Of a DNA stretch of 33,034 nucleotides, positions 24,655 through 32,016 are shown one piece after another (position 1 is the first letter of the stretch; every line of letters starts with the position of its first letter). The notes beneath the pieces were generated by a model that worked only from the letters and a program-made list of their open reading frames with translations, was not told the origin of the DNA and did not search any database. Both the position numbers and the translations under genes were made by a program. Origin of the DNA: Oscillospiraceae bacterium (GTDB lineage: Bacteria > Bacillota > Clostridia > UMGS1810); contig SVJL01000013.1 in NCBI GenBank assembly GCA_015068985.1, positions 1 to 33,034 on the forward strand. Reading direction: 5' to 3'.

Positions 24655-24735
24655 CCCACAATATATGGAAATCAAGAAAAAAAGCATTTTAAAACTTTGC
24701 ATTTAATATACATATTATAAGTTGGAGGTTATCAT

Positions 24736-25665
24736 ATGAAAGTTTATCCATATTTCGATTCCCACTGCGACACAATATCAAAAATGCTGACGAATCAAGT
24801 TGGCCTGAATAGTCCCTCTCTCGAAGTTAACCTTTCTGCTCTTTCGGCATACAAGCCAACCGTTCAGGTTTTTGCTCTGTACAATGACGGAAGTTTTTAC
24901 AAAAACGACGTGCTTTCTTCTTTTCAGAAATTTAAAAATGAATGCAAAAGGTTCAGCCGGCAAATTGCATTCAAGCGTAGCTGCGGCGGCATAAAGCACA
25001 ACGCATACATGGGCAGGGCAACTGCACTCCTTGCAATTGAAGCTCTCGGAAACCAACCCGATTTCTCAATTGACAACATAATCGACTACCACAGATCCGG
25101 AGTTCGCATTATGAGCCTTTGCTGGAATGACGACAACATTCTTTGCGGTGGAACAAATAAGAATCTCAGCGGACTCACCGGATTGGGAGTAGAAGTGCTT
25201 AAAAAAATGAAAAAGCTTAAAATTATTCTTGATGTTTCACATATGTCGGACAAAAGCTTTTATGAAGCCCTCCAGGTGTATGATTTGCCGATGTGTGCAA
25301 CTCATTCATCATCACGGAGCGTCTGCAATCACCCCCGAAACCTCACAGACGACCAGTTTTTAAAAATTGCCGCCAGAGGCGGAATGTGCGGAATCAACTT
25401 TTATCCCCCCTTTCTTGGCGGCAACAAGCCCGGAATCAACCAGGTTATTGCCCACATAGAGCATTTTATGGCACTTGGCGGCGAAGATGCCATAGGCATA
25501 GGTGCCGATTTTGACGGAACTGACCGGACCGCCTGCGGACTTGAAAATGCAGGCCTCACATACAAGCTTTTTGACGCTCTTTTGTCACTTAATTACAAAG
25601 AAAGCACTGTAAACAAAATTGCTTTTTATAATTTCTATAAATTTTTGAAAAATTTTGAATTTTAA
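24736..25665 (+). CDS. Membrane-dipeptidase family (peptidase M19) hydrolase
   Basis: A zinc dipeptidase of 309 residues, cytoplasmic by lack of a signal peptide. It probably splits dipeptides, possibly with D-residues. M19 motifs in order: FDSHCDT (zinc ligands His10 and Asp12), LCWNDDNILCGG, LDVSHMSD, ATHSSSRSVCNHPRNLTD, and GADFDGTD. Its length is a little short of many M19 enzymes (about 310-370). The ribosome binding site is TTGGAGG. It is divergent from the SLH gene. The aminotransferase downstream has its own promoter. Confidence 0.93.
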   Translation: MKVYPYFDSHCDTISKMLTNQVGLNSPSLEVNLSALSAYKPTVQVFALYNDGSFYKNDVLSSFQKFKNECKRFSRQIAFKRSCGGIKHNAYMGRATALLAIEALGNQPDFSIDNIIDYHRSGVRIMSLCWNDDNILCGGTNKNLSGLTGLGVEVLKKMKKLKIILDVSHMSDKSFYEALQVYDLPMCATHSSSRSVCNHPRNLTDDQFLKIAARGGMCGINFYPPFLGGNKPGINQVIAHIEHFMALGGEDAIGIGADFDGTDRTACGLENAGLTYKLFDALLSLNYKESTVNKIAFYNFYKFLKNFEF

Positions 25666-25676
25666 CATTTTAAATC

Positions 25677-25705
25677 TTGCAATTTTTCGCTTTGTGTGTT
25701 AAAAT
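25677..25705 (+). promoter_or_regulatory. Promoter of the aminotransferase gene
   Basis: TTGCAA (25677-25682), 17 nt, TAAAAT (25700-25705). Confidence 0.7.
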
Positions 25706-25721
25706 ATTACAAGTTTATGAA

Positions 25722-25749
25722 TTTTTTGAAATCAATAAATTTCAAAAAA
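25722..25749 (+). promoter_or_regulatory. Perfect inverted repeat beside the aminotransferase ribosome binding site
   Basis: TTTTTTGAAAT (25722-25732) and ATTTCAAAAAA (25739-25749) are exact complements around a 6-nt loop. The second arm runs directly into GGAGG at 25750, so the hairpin would lie against the Shine-Dalgarno sequence. Confidence 0.5.
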
Positions 25750-25762
25750 GGAGGAAAAGAAT

Positions 25763-26947
25763 ATGGAATTCTCAAAAAAATTTGAATCTATTGCTCCATC
25801 ACCAACACTTGCAATAGATGCCAAATTCAAGCAGATGAAAGCAGACGGACTCAATGTTGTAGGTTTTGGTGCCGGCGAGCCCGATTTTGATACCCCCGAC
25901 CACATTAAACAGGCTGCAATTGCGGCAATTATGAGTGGTAAAACCAAATACACCCCCGCTTCGGGCACAATGGAGCTTAAAAAAGCAATATGCGAAAAGT
26001 TCAAAAGAGATAACGGTCTTGATTATGAACCTGCCAACATAGTTGTGAGCAATGGTGCAAAGCACTCTCTCATCAACGCTTTTGGTGCCATTTTAAACCC
26101 CGGTGATGAAGTTATTATTCCCGCACCTTTCTGGGTGAGCTATCCCGAAATGGTAAAATACAACGACGGTGTGCCCGTTATTATCCACACAACAGAAGAA
26201 AACAAATTCAAATTTTCACCAAAGCAGTTTGAAGAAGCAATAACACCCAAAACAAAGGCAGTTGTTTTAAATTCCCCTTCAAACCCCACCGGCACTGTGT
26301 ATAGTGCAGAGGAGCTCAAAGCAATTGCAGATGTAGCTGTGGCACACGGAATATACGTTATTTCCGACGAAATATATGAGCACCTTATCTATGGCAATGC
26401 ATCTCACACAAGCATCGCATCTTTTGGTGACGATATTAAAGACCTCACCATTATCATAAACGGCGTGTCTAAAACCTACGCTATGACCGGTTGGAGAATC
26501 GGCTTTACTGCATCATCGGCAAAGATTGCCAAGATGATGTCTAACGTTCAGAGCCACACAACCTCCAACCCCAACTCAATTGCTCAGGAGGCTACCATTG
26601 CTGCATTGAATGGTCCAAAAGAGGGACTTGAAGAAATGATAAAAGCCTTCGACGAAAGAAGAAAATATATGGTGGAACGCATCAATGCCATTGACGGAGT
26701 GTCATGTCTGGAGCCCGAGGGTGCATTCTACGTTATGATGAACATCGAAAAACTCATTGGCAAAACAATTTGCGGCAAAGTCATAAACAACGCCGACGAT
26801 TTTTCGGAGGTTTTCCTCACTGAGCAGCTTGTGGCTGTTGTGTCGGGTGTTGGCTTTGATGCACCAAACTTCGTGAGATGGTCATATGCAACAAGCAAAG
26901 AAAACATTTGCGAGGGTATTGACCGACTCGAAAAGCTTTTAAAATAG
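25763..26947 (+). CDS. Pyridoxal-phosphate aminotransferase, aspartate type (class I)
   Basis: An enzyme of 394 residues in the Bacillus-type aspartate aminotransferase group; it moves the amino group between aspartate (or another amino acid) and 2-oxoglutarate. Seen: GFGAGEPDFDTPDHIK, KYTPASGTMELKKAI, SNGAKHSL, PAPFWVSYPEM, SPSNPTG (Asn174), SDEIYEHLIYG (Asp202, Tyr205) and NGVSKTYAMTGWRIGF, with PLP lysine 237 and the substrate Arg245. Length is normal. The ribosome binding site is AAGGAGG. Substrate choice among Ib-group enzymes (Asp, aromatic, prephenate) cannot be read from motifs alone. Confidence 0.93.
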   Translation: MEFSKKFESIAPSPTLAIDAKFKQMKADGLNVVGFGAGEPDFDTPDHIKQAAIAAIMSGKTKYTPASGTMELKKAICEKFKRDNGLDYEPANIVVSNGAKHSLINAFGAILNPGDEVIIPAPFWVSYPEMVKYNDGVPVIIHTTEENKFKFSPKQFEEAITPKTKAVVLNSPSNPTGTVYSAEELKAIADVAVAHGIYVISDEIYEHLIYGNASHTSIASFGDDIKDLTIIINGVSKTYAMTGWRIGFTASSAKIAKMMSNVQSHTTSNPNSIAQEATIAALNGPKEGLEEMIKAFDERRKYMVERINAIDGVSCLEPEGAFYVMMNIEKLIGKTICGKVINNADDFSEVFLTEQLVAVVSGVGFDAPNFVRWSYATSKENICEGIDRLEKLLK

Positions 26948-26998
26948 TTGTTGCTATTCATAAGTTATTAAATCACAAAAAACTACCTTCAATAGAAA

Positions 26999-27042
26999 AA
27001 AACATCTTAGTTCAGTGCTTTTTGACTGAATTAAGATGTTTT
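26999..27042 (+). terminator. Terminator of the aminotransferase gene
   Basis: AACATCTTA-G-TTCAGT and ACTGAA-T-TAAGATGTT form a long stem with an 8-nt loop; TTTTGTTTG follows. The outer arms resemble the terminator at 17368-17409. Confidence 0.88.
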
Positions 27043-27058
27043 GTTTGTTCTTTTTATG

Positions 27059-27087
27059 TTTACAAGCAGATGATTATATGTTAGAAT
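27059..27087 (+). promoter_or_regulatory. Promoter of the secreted cysteine-peptidase-like gene
   Basis: TTTACA (27059-27064), 17 nt, TAGAAT (27082-27087), 27 nt before the start codon. Confidence 0.65.
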
Positions 27088-27114
27088 TAAAAAAACAGTT
27101 ACCCGGAGGATAAA

Positions 27115-28245
27115 ATGAAAAGAATCATTGCGGTTTTTTTAATCTTTATAATGTTGATATCATTCTCTGCAAATCATAATGCAGTTGCTTCTGAAGATTC
27201 AATAAAAAGTCATATGCTCTCTAACTACTCCAAGGCCATAAGTCTTTCAGGCAAAAATAATTTTGTCGGCTATTGTGCTGCTTGCGTGTCCTATCAGTTG
27301 ATGGCATACGGTATTATTGACAAATACGTATATGGTAACGGCAATAGTGCTTACCAAAACTATTCTTCTATAATCACCACACCAACCGGTTGGCACACAA
27401 AAAGCTACCCTGCATCAGAAATATCGCTCAGTCAAATACTTGAAAAACAAAATGCTTCACCAAACGGATTCCGTTATTACCCAATTGTTTTGGGCTTTAA
27501 CAAAGGAACTGCATCAAGTGCAGGTCAGGCATACGGCCACACCATGATGATATATGCAGTGAGAGGCGGAAAGGTTTATTTTACCGACTCTCTTATGCCC
27601 AATACCCCCGACAACATCTATTCTCTTTCAATAAGTGAGTTTTGTAATCGTTACTCCGACAACCCCACCACACTCGAAAAAGAATTTGTGTATGACGGTG
27701 CAGTTGTTTTCTACAACTCACTGCCTGACACGATTGATATATCAGTTTCAAACACTCAAAATGCACCATGGGCACCGGTAACCTTCAAATTTTCCTCTCC
27801 TGCCACTGTAACCTACAGTCTGGCTGTGTATAAAAATAATGTAAGAATTCAGACCATACACACAAACTCCAACACCTACACATCGAGCTACGGAGAACCG
27901 GGAAGCTACACTGCATATGTGAGTGCGTCGAATCTGCTGGGTAGTGTTGATAGCTACACCATTTCATTTAATGTTCAAAGTGCTCCCGCAAATGCCTATA
28001 TGTATGCAAGCAAACAGTGGGCATCGGTTGGCGAAAGTGTAACATTTGAATACGGAGCCGAAAATGCCACTTCTTATTCTGTTGGAATATATTATCCCGA
28101 CGGCAGCTTTGAAGCAGTTCACACATCGGGTACAGGAAAGCTTACCCGTGCCTTCAATATGCCCGGAACCTACATTTTGTTTGCAAGCTGTTGCAGCGTT
28201 GGCGGTCATATCGACACCAACAGGGTGTCAGTTGAAATTTATTGA
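27115..28245 (+). CDS. Secreted protein: papain-like cysteine peptidase-type domain plus Ig/PKD-like repeats
   Basis: A protein of 376 residues with a signal peptide (to about Ala25). The first domain (about 30-205) has NFVGYCAACVSYQLMAYG (Cys54/Cys57 at a helix start) and later AYGHTMMIYAVRGGKVYFTDS (His142, Asp158). This Cys-His-Asp order suits a papain-like/C39-like peptidase or amidase, but I cannot place the family. Two beta-sandwich repeats follow (about 207-290, 293-376), each ending in a Tyr/Gly strand such as GEPGSYTAYVSASN and NMPGTYILFASCCS, like PKD or Ig modules. No wall-anchor motif is visible. The ribosome binding site is CCCGGAGG. Single gene. Confidence 0.75.
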   Translation: MKRIIAVFLIFIMLISFSANHNAVASEDSIKSHMLSNYSKAISLSGKNNFVGYCAACVSYQLMAYGIIDKYVYGNGNSAYQNYSSIITTPTGWHTKSYPASEISLSQILEKQNASPNGFRYYPIVLGFNKGTASSAGQAYGHTMMIYAVRGGKVYFTDSLMPNTPDNIYSLSISEFCNRYSDNPTTLEKEFVYDGAVVFYNSLPDTIDISVSNTQNAPWAPVTFKFSSPATVTYSLAVYKNNVRIQTIHTNSNTYTSSYGEPGSYTAYVSASNLLGSVDSYTISFNVQSAPANAYMYASKQWASVGESVTFEYGAENATSYSVGIYYPDGSFEAVHTSGTGKLTRAFNMPGTYILFASCCSVGGHIDTNRVSVEIY

Positions 28246-28308
28246 TAAGCAGGACCTATTTAAATAGTTAAAACGCTCATAATAAGATAAATATTATAAA
28301 CAATCGAA

Positions 28309-28338
28309 AAGGACGTGCTCTTATTGAGACACGTCCTT
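28309..28338 (-). terminator. Bidirectional terminator between convergent genes
   Basis: AAGGACGTG and CACGTCCTT form a perfect 9-bp stem with an inner TC/GA pair; A/T runs lie on both sides. It ends the yfcE-birA operon (minus) and the secreted-protein gene (plus). Confidence 0.85.
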
Positions 28339-28349
28339 AAATTTTGAAA

Positions 28350-29783
28350 TCACATATAAAACGAATCGCCCAAGCTTAGCACTTCCACACGGTTTAAAGA
28401 ATCAAGACCGCTTACCGAGCCGCCATAGTTTAAAATGTCGGCTATTTTTGTGATGTGCTCCTGATTAATCTTTTCGCCCGGCACAATTATTGGTGTACCG
28501 TTAGGAGATTTATATATCAGGCGTCGGCAAAGTCTGCCGGAAGAATTTGAAAGCTCAACCCACTCACCCTCACAGTTGAAAGCCTTATAGGGCAAAACCT
28601 TAACAACCTTTCTGCGATTGACCGGGGGTTCTGCGTCTTCAAGGGTTATTTTGGGTGATGCAAGCTTAGCTATTGACACACAAGCATTAATGAGTCTTCT
28701 GACCTCTGTGGGGGTGTTGTAAAGCGATACCGAAAAAATGAGATTGTCGCAATCAACTCCCTCAGGCTCAATGCCATATTTGTTTATAAGAATTTTGTAC
28801 ACATCACATGCTTTGATATCAACCTTAGAAAAGTTGAGTACAATCCGCATAGCATCAACCTTGTCAATGTTGGCACCGTTGTTATATTCTGCATCAAACC
28901 ACAGCACATCGGTTGTGCGGTTAATAAGATATTTGCCGTGTTCGATTTCCCTCAATAGCGGTGCAAATTTCTTTTCGTTCCTAAATGCATACCAGATGGC
29001 ATTTTCGGTTGCACACAAAAAAGCAAAAGAATCGCTTCCGCCCTGATAGATGGAAAGCTGCTCACGCAGCGCATCTTCGCTTATGTAGTCGGTAGCAAGA
29101 TGCAAAAGCCCCGAGCCCGAAAAAGCACCTAAAGTCTGACTGCAGCTATGAAAAACAACATCGGCACCACATTCCAGAGCTGTGTCGGGAAAGAGCTTGG
29201 AAAAATTAAAATGCGCGCCAAGCGATTCATCAACTATCAAAAGCATTTTTTTGCCGTGAGCAATTTCTGCCGCTTTTCTGATGTTTGCACAAACTCCTGT
29301 GTAGGTTGGCGAAGAAATAAAAACCGCCTTGGCATCGCGGTGACGTTCAGTCAGATATTCAAGCTCTTCTGTGTCGATACCGCCGCTTAAGTTATATTTG
29401 CTGTTGTAGCTTCTTTTTATGAAAACAGGGATAAGAGCAAGAACGGTTATTGCGTTTATAACCGCTTTGTCACACTCCGGATCTACAATTATTTTATCGC
29501 CAGCCTTGCAAATGGCTGACAGCACGGCAAATATACCGCCCTCTATGCCTGCAGTCAAATAAAAGCTCTTGTCAGCTCCAAACATACCGGCAATTTCTTC
29601 TTCGCTCTTTTTAAGGAAGCTGTACGGATTCAAAATCTCATCCGTTTCGCCCGAAACGCCGGTGTCGAGCCGACCCATATTGTCAGTGCTCATCTTCACC
29701 TTTCCCTTGTGACCGGGAGACGAAAAACGCACCCTACGTTTTGATATATATTTCATTAAACCGTTATAAATCGGTGATTTCAT
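28350..29783 (-). CDS. Orn/Lys/Arg decarboxylase homologue lacking the PLP lysine (probable pseudoenzyme)
   Basis: A fold-type I protein of 477 residues related to Gram-positive arginine/lysine/ornithine decarboxylases (SpeA/Cad type). Kept: RFSSPGHKGK (20-29), ISSPTYTGVCANI, IVDESLGAHF (Asp185) and VIVPGE-type C-terminal pieces (GTPIIVPGEKI). Lost: active enzymes carry S-T-H-K-T-L at the Schiff-base site, whereas this reads S-C-S-Q-T-L, so the catalytic Lys is Gln216 (codon CAG, 29136-29138) and the preceding His is Ser. The phosphate-binding GSS/GST stretch reads TAGIEGG. The frame is intact, so it is under selection for another role. The start ATG overlaps the stop of the upstream gene (ATGA). 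Confidence 0.85.
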   Translation of the reverse strand: MKSPIYNGLMKYISKRRVRFSSPGHKGKVKMSTDNMGRLDTGVSGETDEILNPYSFLKKSEEEIAGMFGADKSFYLTAGIEGGIFAVLSAICKAGDKIIVDPECDKAVINAITVLALIPVFIKRSYNSKYNLSGGIDTEELEYLTERHRDAKAVFISSPTYTGVCANIRKAAEIAHGKKMLLIVDESLGAHFNFSKLFPDTALECGADVVFHSCSQTLGAFSGSGLLHLATDYISEDALREQLSIYQGGSDSFAFLCATENAIWYAFRNEKKFAPLLREIEHGKYLINRTTDVLWFDAEYNNGANIDKVDAMRIVLNFSKVDIKACDVYKILINKYGIEPEGVDCDNLIFSVSLYNTPTEVRRLINACVSIAKLASPKITLEDAEPPVNRRKVVKVLPYKAFNCEGEWVELSNSSGRLCRRLIYKSPNGTPIIVPGEKINQEHITKIADILNYGGSVSGLDSLNRVEVLSLGDSFYM

Positions 29784-30271
29784 ATCTTGTGTTCCTCTCT
29801 GATTTTATTCAAAAGCTCTTTGCCGGGCTTTATTTTTATGGCATAAAGTGCGTTGTCACTTTTGTATACAACATATACCGTATCGCCCCTCTGACCCGGA
29901 CGTGTAAAGTTCTTTAGCTTTTTGACATCATACTTTTTTAATTTTTCTTCTGTGCACACGTCAACAATATTTGCAAGAGCAATCATACCAAGAGGTGTTG
30001 TTCTTTTTGAAACAATTTTTGAAATGCTGAGCTTGCCGTCTCCAACACAAAACTCAAACTCGGTGAGCAAACGCGTTATGAGATACCACGCATAAAACAC
30101 CGTTATGCCAAAGCACACAACAATCTTTACTATACTTAAATTAAACTCAAAAATAATCTGAGCAATATCCCATATTATCGAAAACAAATAGGTGGCTGCA
30201 AACCACAGAACCGTTGTAAAAATCGGATTAACTCCCGATTTTGCTCTTTCATTACACATAATTTTCACCAT
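29780..30271 (-). CDS. Two-TM membrane protein, distant relative of the 20352-20873 product
   Basis: A protein of 163 residues. Two membrane helices (about 18-42 and 47-66) are followed by FEFCVGDGKLSISKIVSKRTTPLGMIAL and a beta-rich cytoplasmic end (GDTVYVVYKSDNALYAIKIKP, then helix KELLNKIREEH). The E(F/Y)E...L..G.L.(V/I).KI..(H/K)R core and closing helix match the 20352-20873 protein in order, suggesting one family (DUF6106-like, from memory). Function is unknown. The ATG at 30271 follows GAGAGG and overlaps birA by 20 nt; a second ATG at 30259 after GGTGA is an alternative. It is coupled to the decarboxylase homologue downstream. Confidence 0.8.
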   Translation of the reverse strand: MVKIMCNERAKSGVNPIFTTVLWFAATYLFSIIWDIAQIIFEFNLSIVKIVVCFGITVFYAWYLITRLLTEFEFCVGDGKLSISKIVSKRTTPLGMIALANIVDVCTEEKLKKYDVKKLKNFTRPGQRGDTVYVVYKSDNALYAIKIKPGKELLNKIREEHKI

Positions 30272-31040
30272 ATATTCCTCTCACCGACACCTCGCCCGAA
30301 TTTACGCACACAAGGCTGCCGTCGTCTTTTTCTACCATCAAAGAACCATCTTTGGAAATTCCCTTTGCATTTCCCGCATACTTCTCACCCTCTGCCGGAA
30401 CAATTTTCACTCTTGATCCAACTGTTACACACACCTCGGCAAACTCTTTAACCAAGCTATCGGGTGACAAACATAAAACTTTTTCGATTTCTGAAAGAAC
30501 ACTGCACAAAAGCCTGTTTTCGTCAACCTCCCGACCAAGAAAATCACAAAGCGAGCCTGCATACTTTAAATCATCAGAAAAGCTTTTGTTGTTGGCATTA
30601 ATACCTATGCCAACATTGATAAATCCCGCTTTTGAGTCAAAAAGCTTTATTTTTGTCAAAATTCCGCAAAGCTTTCTGCCATCAGGCGAAACAATATCAT
30701 TTGGCCATTTAATCATACAAGCGGTATGCTCCGATATCGCCCTTTGAACTCCCAGAGCGCAAATCAAAGTGTAGAGCTGAATATCAAACCCATATCTTGA
30801 CGGCTCAAGAATAAGCGAAAAATAAATTCCTCCCTCATTGGATTCCCAGCTTCTGCCAAGCCTTCCGGTTCCGTCGGTCTGCCTTTTTGCACAAACCACC
30901 GTACCATGGCAAACACCTATTTTTTCGCAGGCATCAAAAGTTGACGTTACCTCATCGAGAACATACAGGTCACGCCCGAGCATAGTGGTGCTAAGATTGT
31001 TTTGGATATTATCAAAGCTTATCCGTCTGTGAGCTGTCAT
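30252..31040 (-). CDS. birA: Biotin--[acetyl-CoA carboxylase] ligase, without repressor domain
   Basis: A protein of 262 residues that activates biotin to biotinyl-AMP and attaches it to carrier proteins. Seen: VTSTFDAC, the biotin loop TDGTGRLGRSW, GGIYFSLIL, IKWPNDIV, RKLCGIL and INVGIGINANN, then the small C-terminal SH3-like domain (about 215-258). The helix-turn-helix of bifunctional BirA is absent, so it is a group I ligase that does not regulate. The ribosome binding site is AAAGGA. It lies 15 nt after yfcE; its 3' end overlaps the next gene. Confidence 0.95.
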   Translation of the reverse strand: MTAHRRISFDNIQNNLSTTMLGRDLYVLDEVTSTFDACEKIGVCHGTVVCAKRQTDGTGRLGRSWESNEGGIYFSLILEPSRYGFDIQLYTLICALGVQRAISEHTACMIKWPNDIVSPDGRKLCGILTKIKLFDSKAGFINVGIGINANNKSFSDDLKYAGSLCDFLGREVDENRLLCSVLSEIEKVLCLSPDSLVKEFAEVCVTVGSRVKIVPAEGEKYAGNAKGISKDGSLMVEKDDGSLVCVNSGEVSVRGIYGENYV

Positions 31041-31055
31041 TACATTAAAATCCTT

Positions 31056-31514
31056 TCAAAATTCGTGCAATGATGCATCAAAATTGCCGTTTTGGGTTAC
31101 AATAACACCGTAACTGAGTTTTGAACCCGGATTCATAAAGGTTATGTCGCCCTCTTTTTTCAAACATTTTGAGTGGGTGTGGCCAAAGAGTGCAATATCG
31201 GCTTCAAGCTCCTTTGCTTTTGCATAAAGAGCATAGTGATCCGATTTGACGTGAAACCGGTGGCCGTGACAAGCAAAAATTTTCACACCATCTATGGTAA
31301 AGAACCTTTCATCCGGATACGCCGGGCTTCTGTTCCAAAAATCATTGTTGCCCTTAACAAAAACAAATTTCTGCCTCGGGAAAATAGATTCAAGGTCCTC
31401 ACAATCGGCAATCATATCGCCAAGATGTATGCAATAATCAAACTTTTCTTTTTCAAGAATTGTGATTGCATTATTAATGTAGCCGTGAGTGTCACTTATA
31501 ACAAGAATTTTCAA
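31056..31514 (-). CDS. YfcE/MJ0936-type metallophosphoesterase
   Basis: A phosphodiesterase of 152 residues with the full two-metal set: ISDTHG (7-11 region), HLGDM, KGNND, HGHRF and GHTHS, as in YfcE. The natural substrate of the family is mostly unknown. The start is TTG at 31514 (GAGG 10 nt upstream), giving MKILVISDTHG. It is first in the yfcE-birA-twoTM-decarboxylase-like operon. Confidence 0.93.
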   Translation of the reverse strand: MKILVISDTHGYINNAITILEKEKFDYCIHLGDMIADCEDLESIFPRQKFVFVKGNNDFWNRSPAYPDERFFTIDGVKIFACHGHRFHVKSDHYALYAKAKELEADIALFGHTHSKCLKKEGDITFMNPGSKLSYGVIVTQNGNFDASLHEF

Positions 31515-31582
31515 AGCGTCACTTCCTCAAAACAATGTCTTTACACATTCAAACGGTAGCGTTAGTATCCGAACTATTTTTT

Positions 31583-31611
31583 ATTATACAATAATATCTG
31601 TTTAATTGCAA
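31583..31611 (-). promoter_or_regulatory. Promoter of the yfcE-birA operon
   Basis: On the minus strand, TTGCAA (31606-31611), 17 nt, TATAAT (31583-31588). It is divergent from the tRNA-Glu promoter. Confidence 0.75.
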
Positions 31612-31674
31612 CAATACAATTGCTAATTACCAAAAAAATTTTTTCATATTTTTAAAAAAATTTTTAAAAAACTG

Positions 31675-31703
31675 TTGACAAACACCTTTTACTATGATAT
31701 AAT
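31675..31703 (+). promoter_or_regulatory. Promoter of tRNA-Glu
   Basis: TTGACA (31675-31680), 17 nt, TATAAT (31698-31703): perfect sigma-A consensus. Confidence 0.92.
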
Positions 31704-31738
31704 ATCATTCGTTGACCGGCAGTAAAGCCCAAATACAA

Positions 31739-31810
31739 GGCCCCTTGGTCAAGTGGTTAAGACACCGCCCTTTCACGGCGATAACATGGGTTCGAATCCC
31801 GTAGGGGTCA
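31739..31810 (+). tRNA. tRNA-Glu (anticodon TTC)
   Basis: Acceptor GGCCCCT pairs with AGGGGTC (one G-T pair), discriminator A, no encoded CCA. The anticodon loop CTTTCAC gives TTC. The T arm has loop TTCGAAT. The anticodon stem CCGCC/GGCGA leaves a C-A mismatch at the outermost pair (27-43), where a C-G pair is usual. Length is 72 nt. Confidence 0.93.
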
Positions 31811-31812
31811 TC

Positions 31813-31856
31813 AAAAAGAAACGACAATTTTCGACAGAAAGTTGTCGTTTCTTTTT
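31813..31856 (+). terminator. Terminator of tRNA-Glu
   Basis: AAAGAAACGACAA and TTGTCGTTTCTTT form a 13-bp stem ending in TTTTT. Its loop contains TTCGACAGAA, a 10-mer repeated at 32369-32378. Confidence 0.88.
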
Positions 31857-31911
31857 GTACTCTCAACTCTTCACTTTTCTCTCTTCACTTTTCACTAAAA
31901 ATTGTCGTTTC
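31818..31911. repeat. 14-bp inverted repeat reusing the terminator arm
   Basis: GAAACGACAATTTT (31818-31831) is the exact reverse complement of AAAATTGTCGTTTC (31898-31911). The second copy lies outside the tRNA terminator, in front of the purine-rich block. Confidence 0.75.
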
Positions 31912-31949
31912 CAGATAAGAGATAAAAGAGAATAGAGAAGAGAAAAGGT
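31867..31949. repeat. Tandem CTCTTCACTTTTC repeat facing a purine-rich imperfect complement
   Basis: Two 14-bp units (31867-31880, 31881-31894; 13 of 14 identical) are followed by the purine-rich stretch 31913-31949 (AGATAAGAGATAAAAGAG...), which is roughly complementary to them, so the block could fold into a long imperfect hairpin. It lies upstream of the four-helix-bundle gene. Confidence 0.65.
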
Positions 31950-31968
31950 AGTTTTGCTCTGCAAAACA

Positions 31969-31997
31969 TTGAATTGTATATGGATTTATGATATATT
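31969..31997 (+). promoter_or_regulatory. Promoter of the four-helix-bundle gene
   Basis: TTGAAT (31969-31974), 17 nt, TATATT (31992-31997), 20 nt before the ATG. Confidence 0.7.
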
Positions 31998-32016
31998 ATA
32001 TATGAGGTGAAAACAC

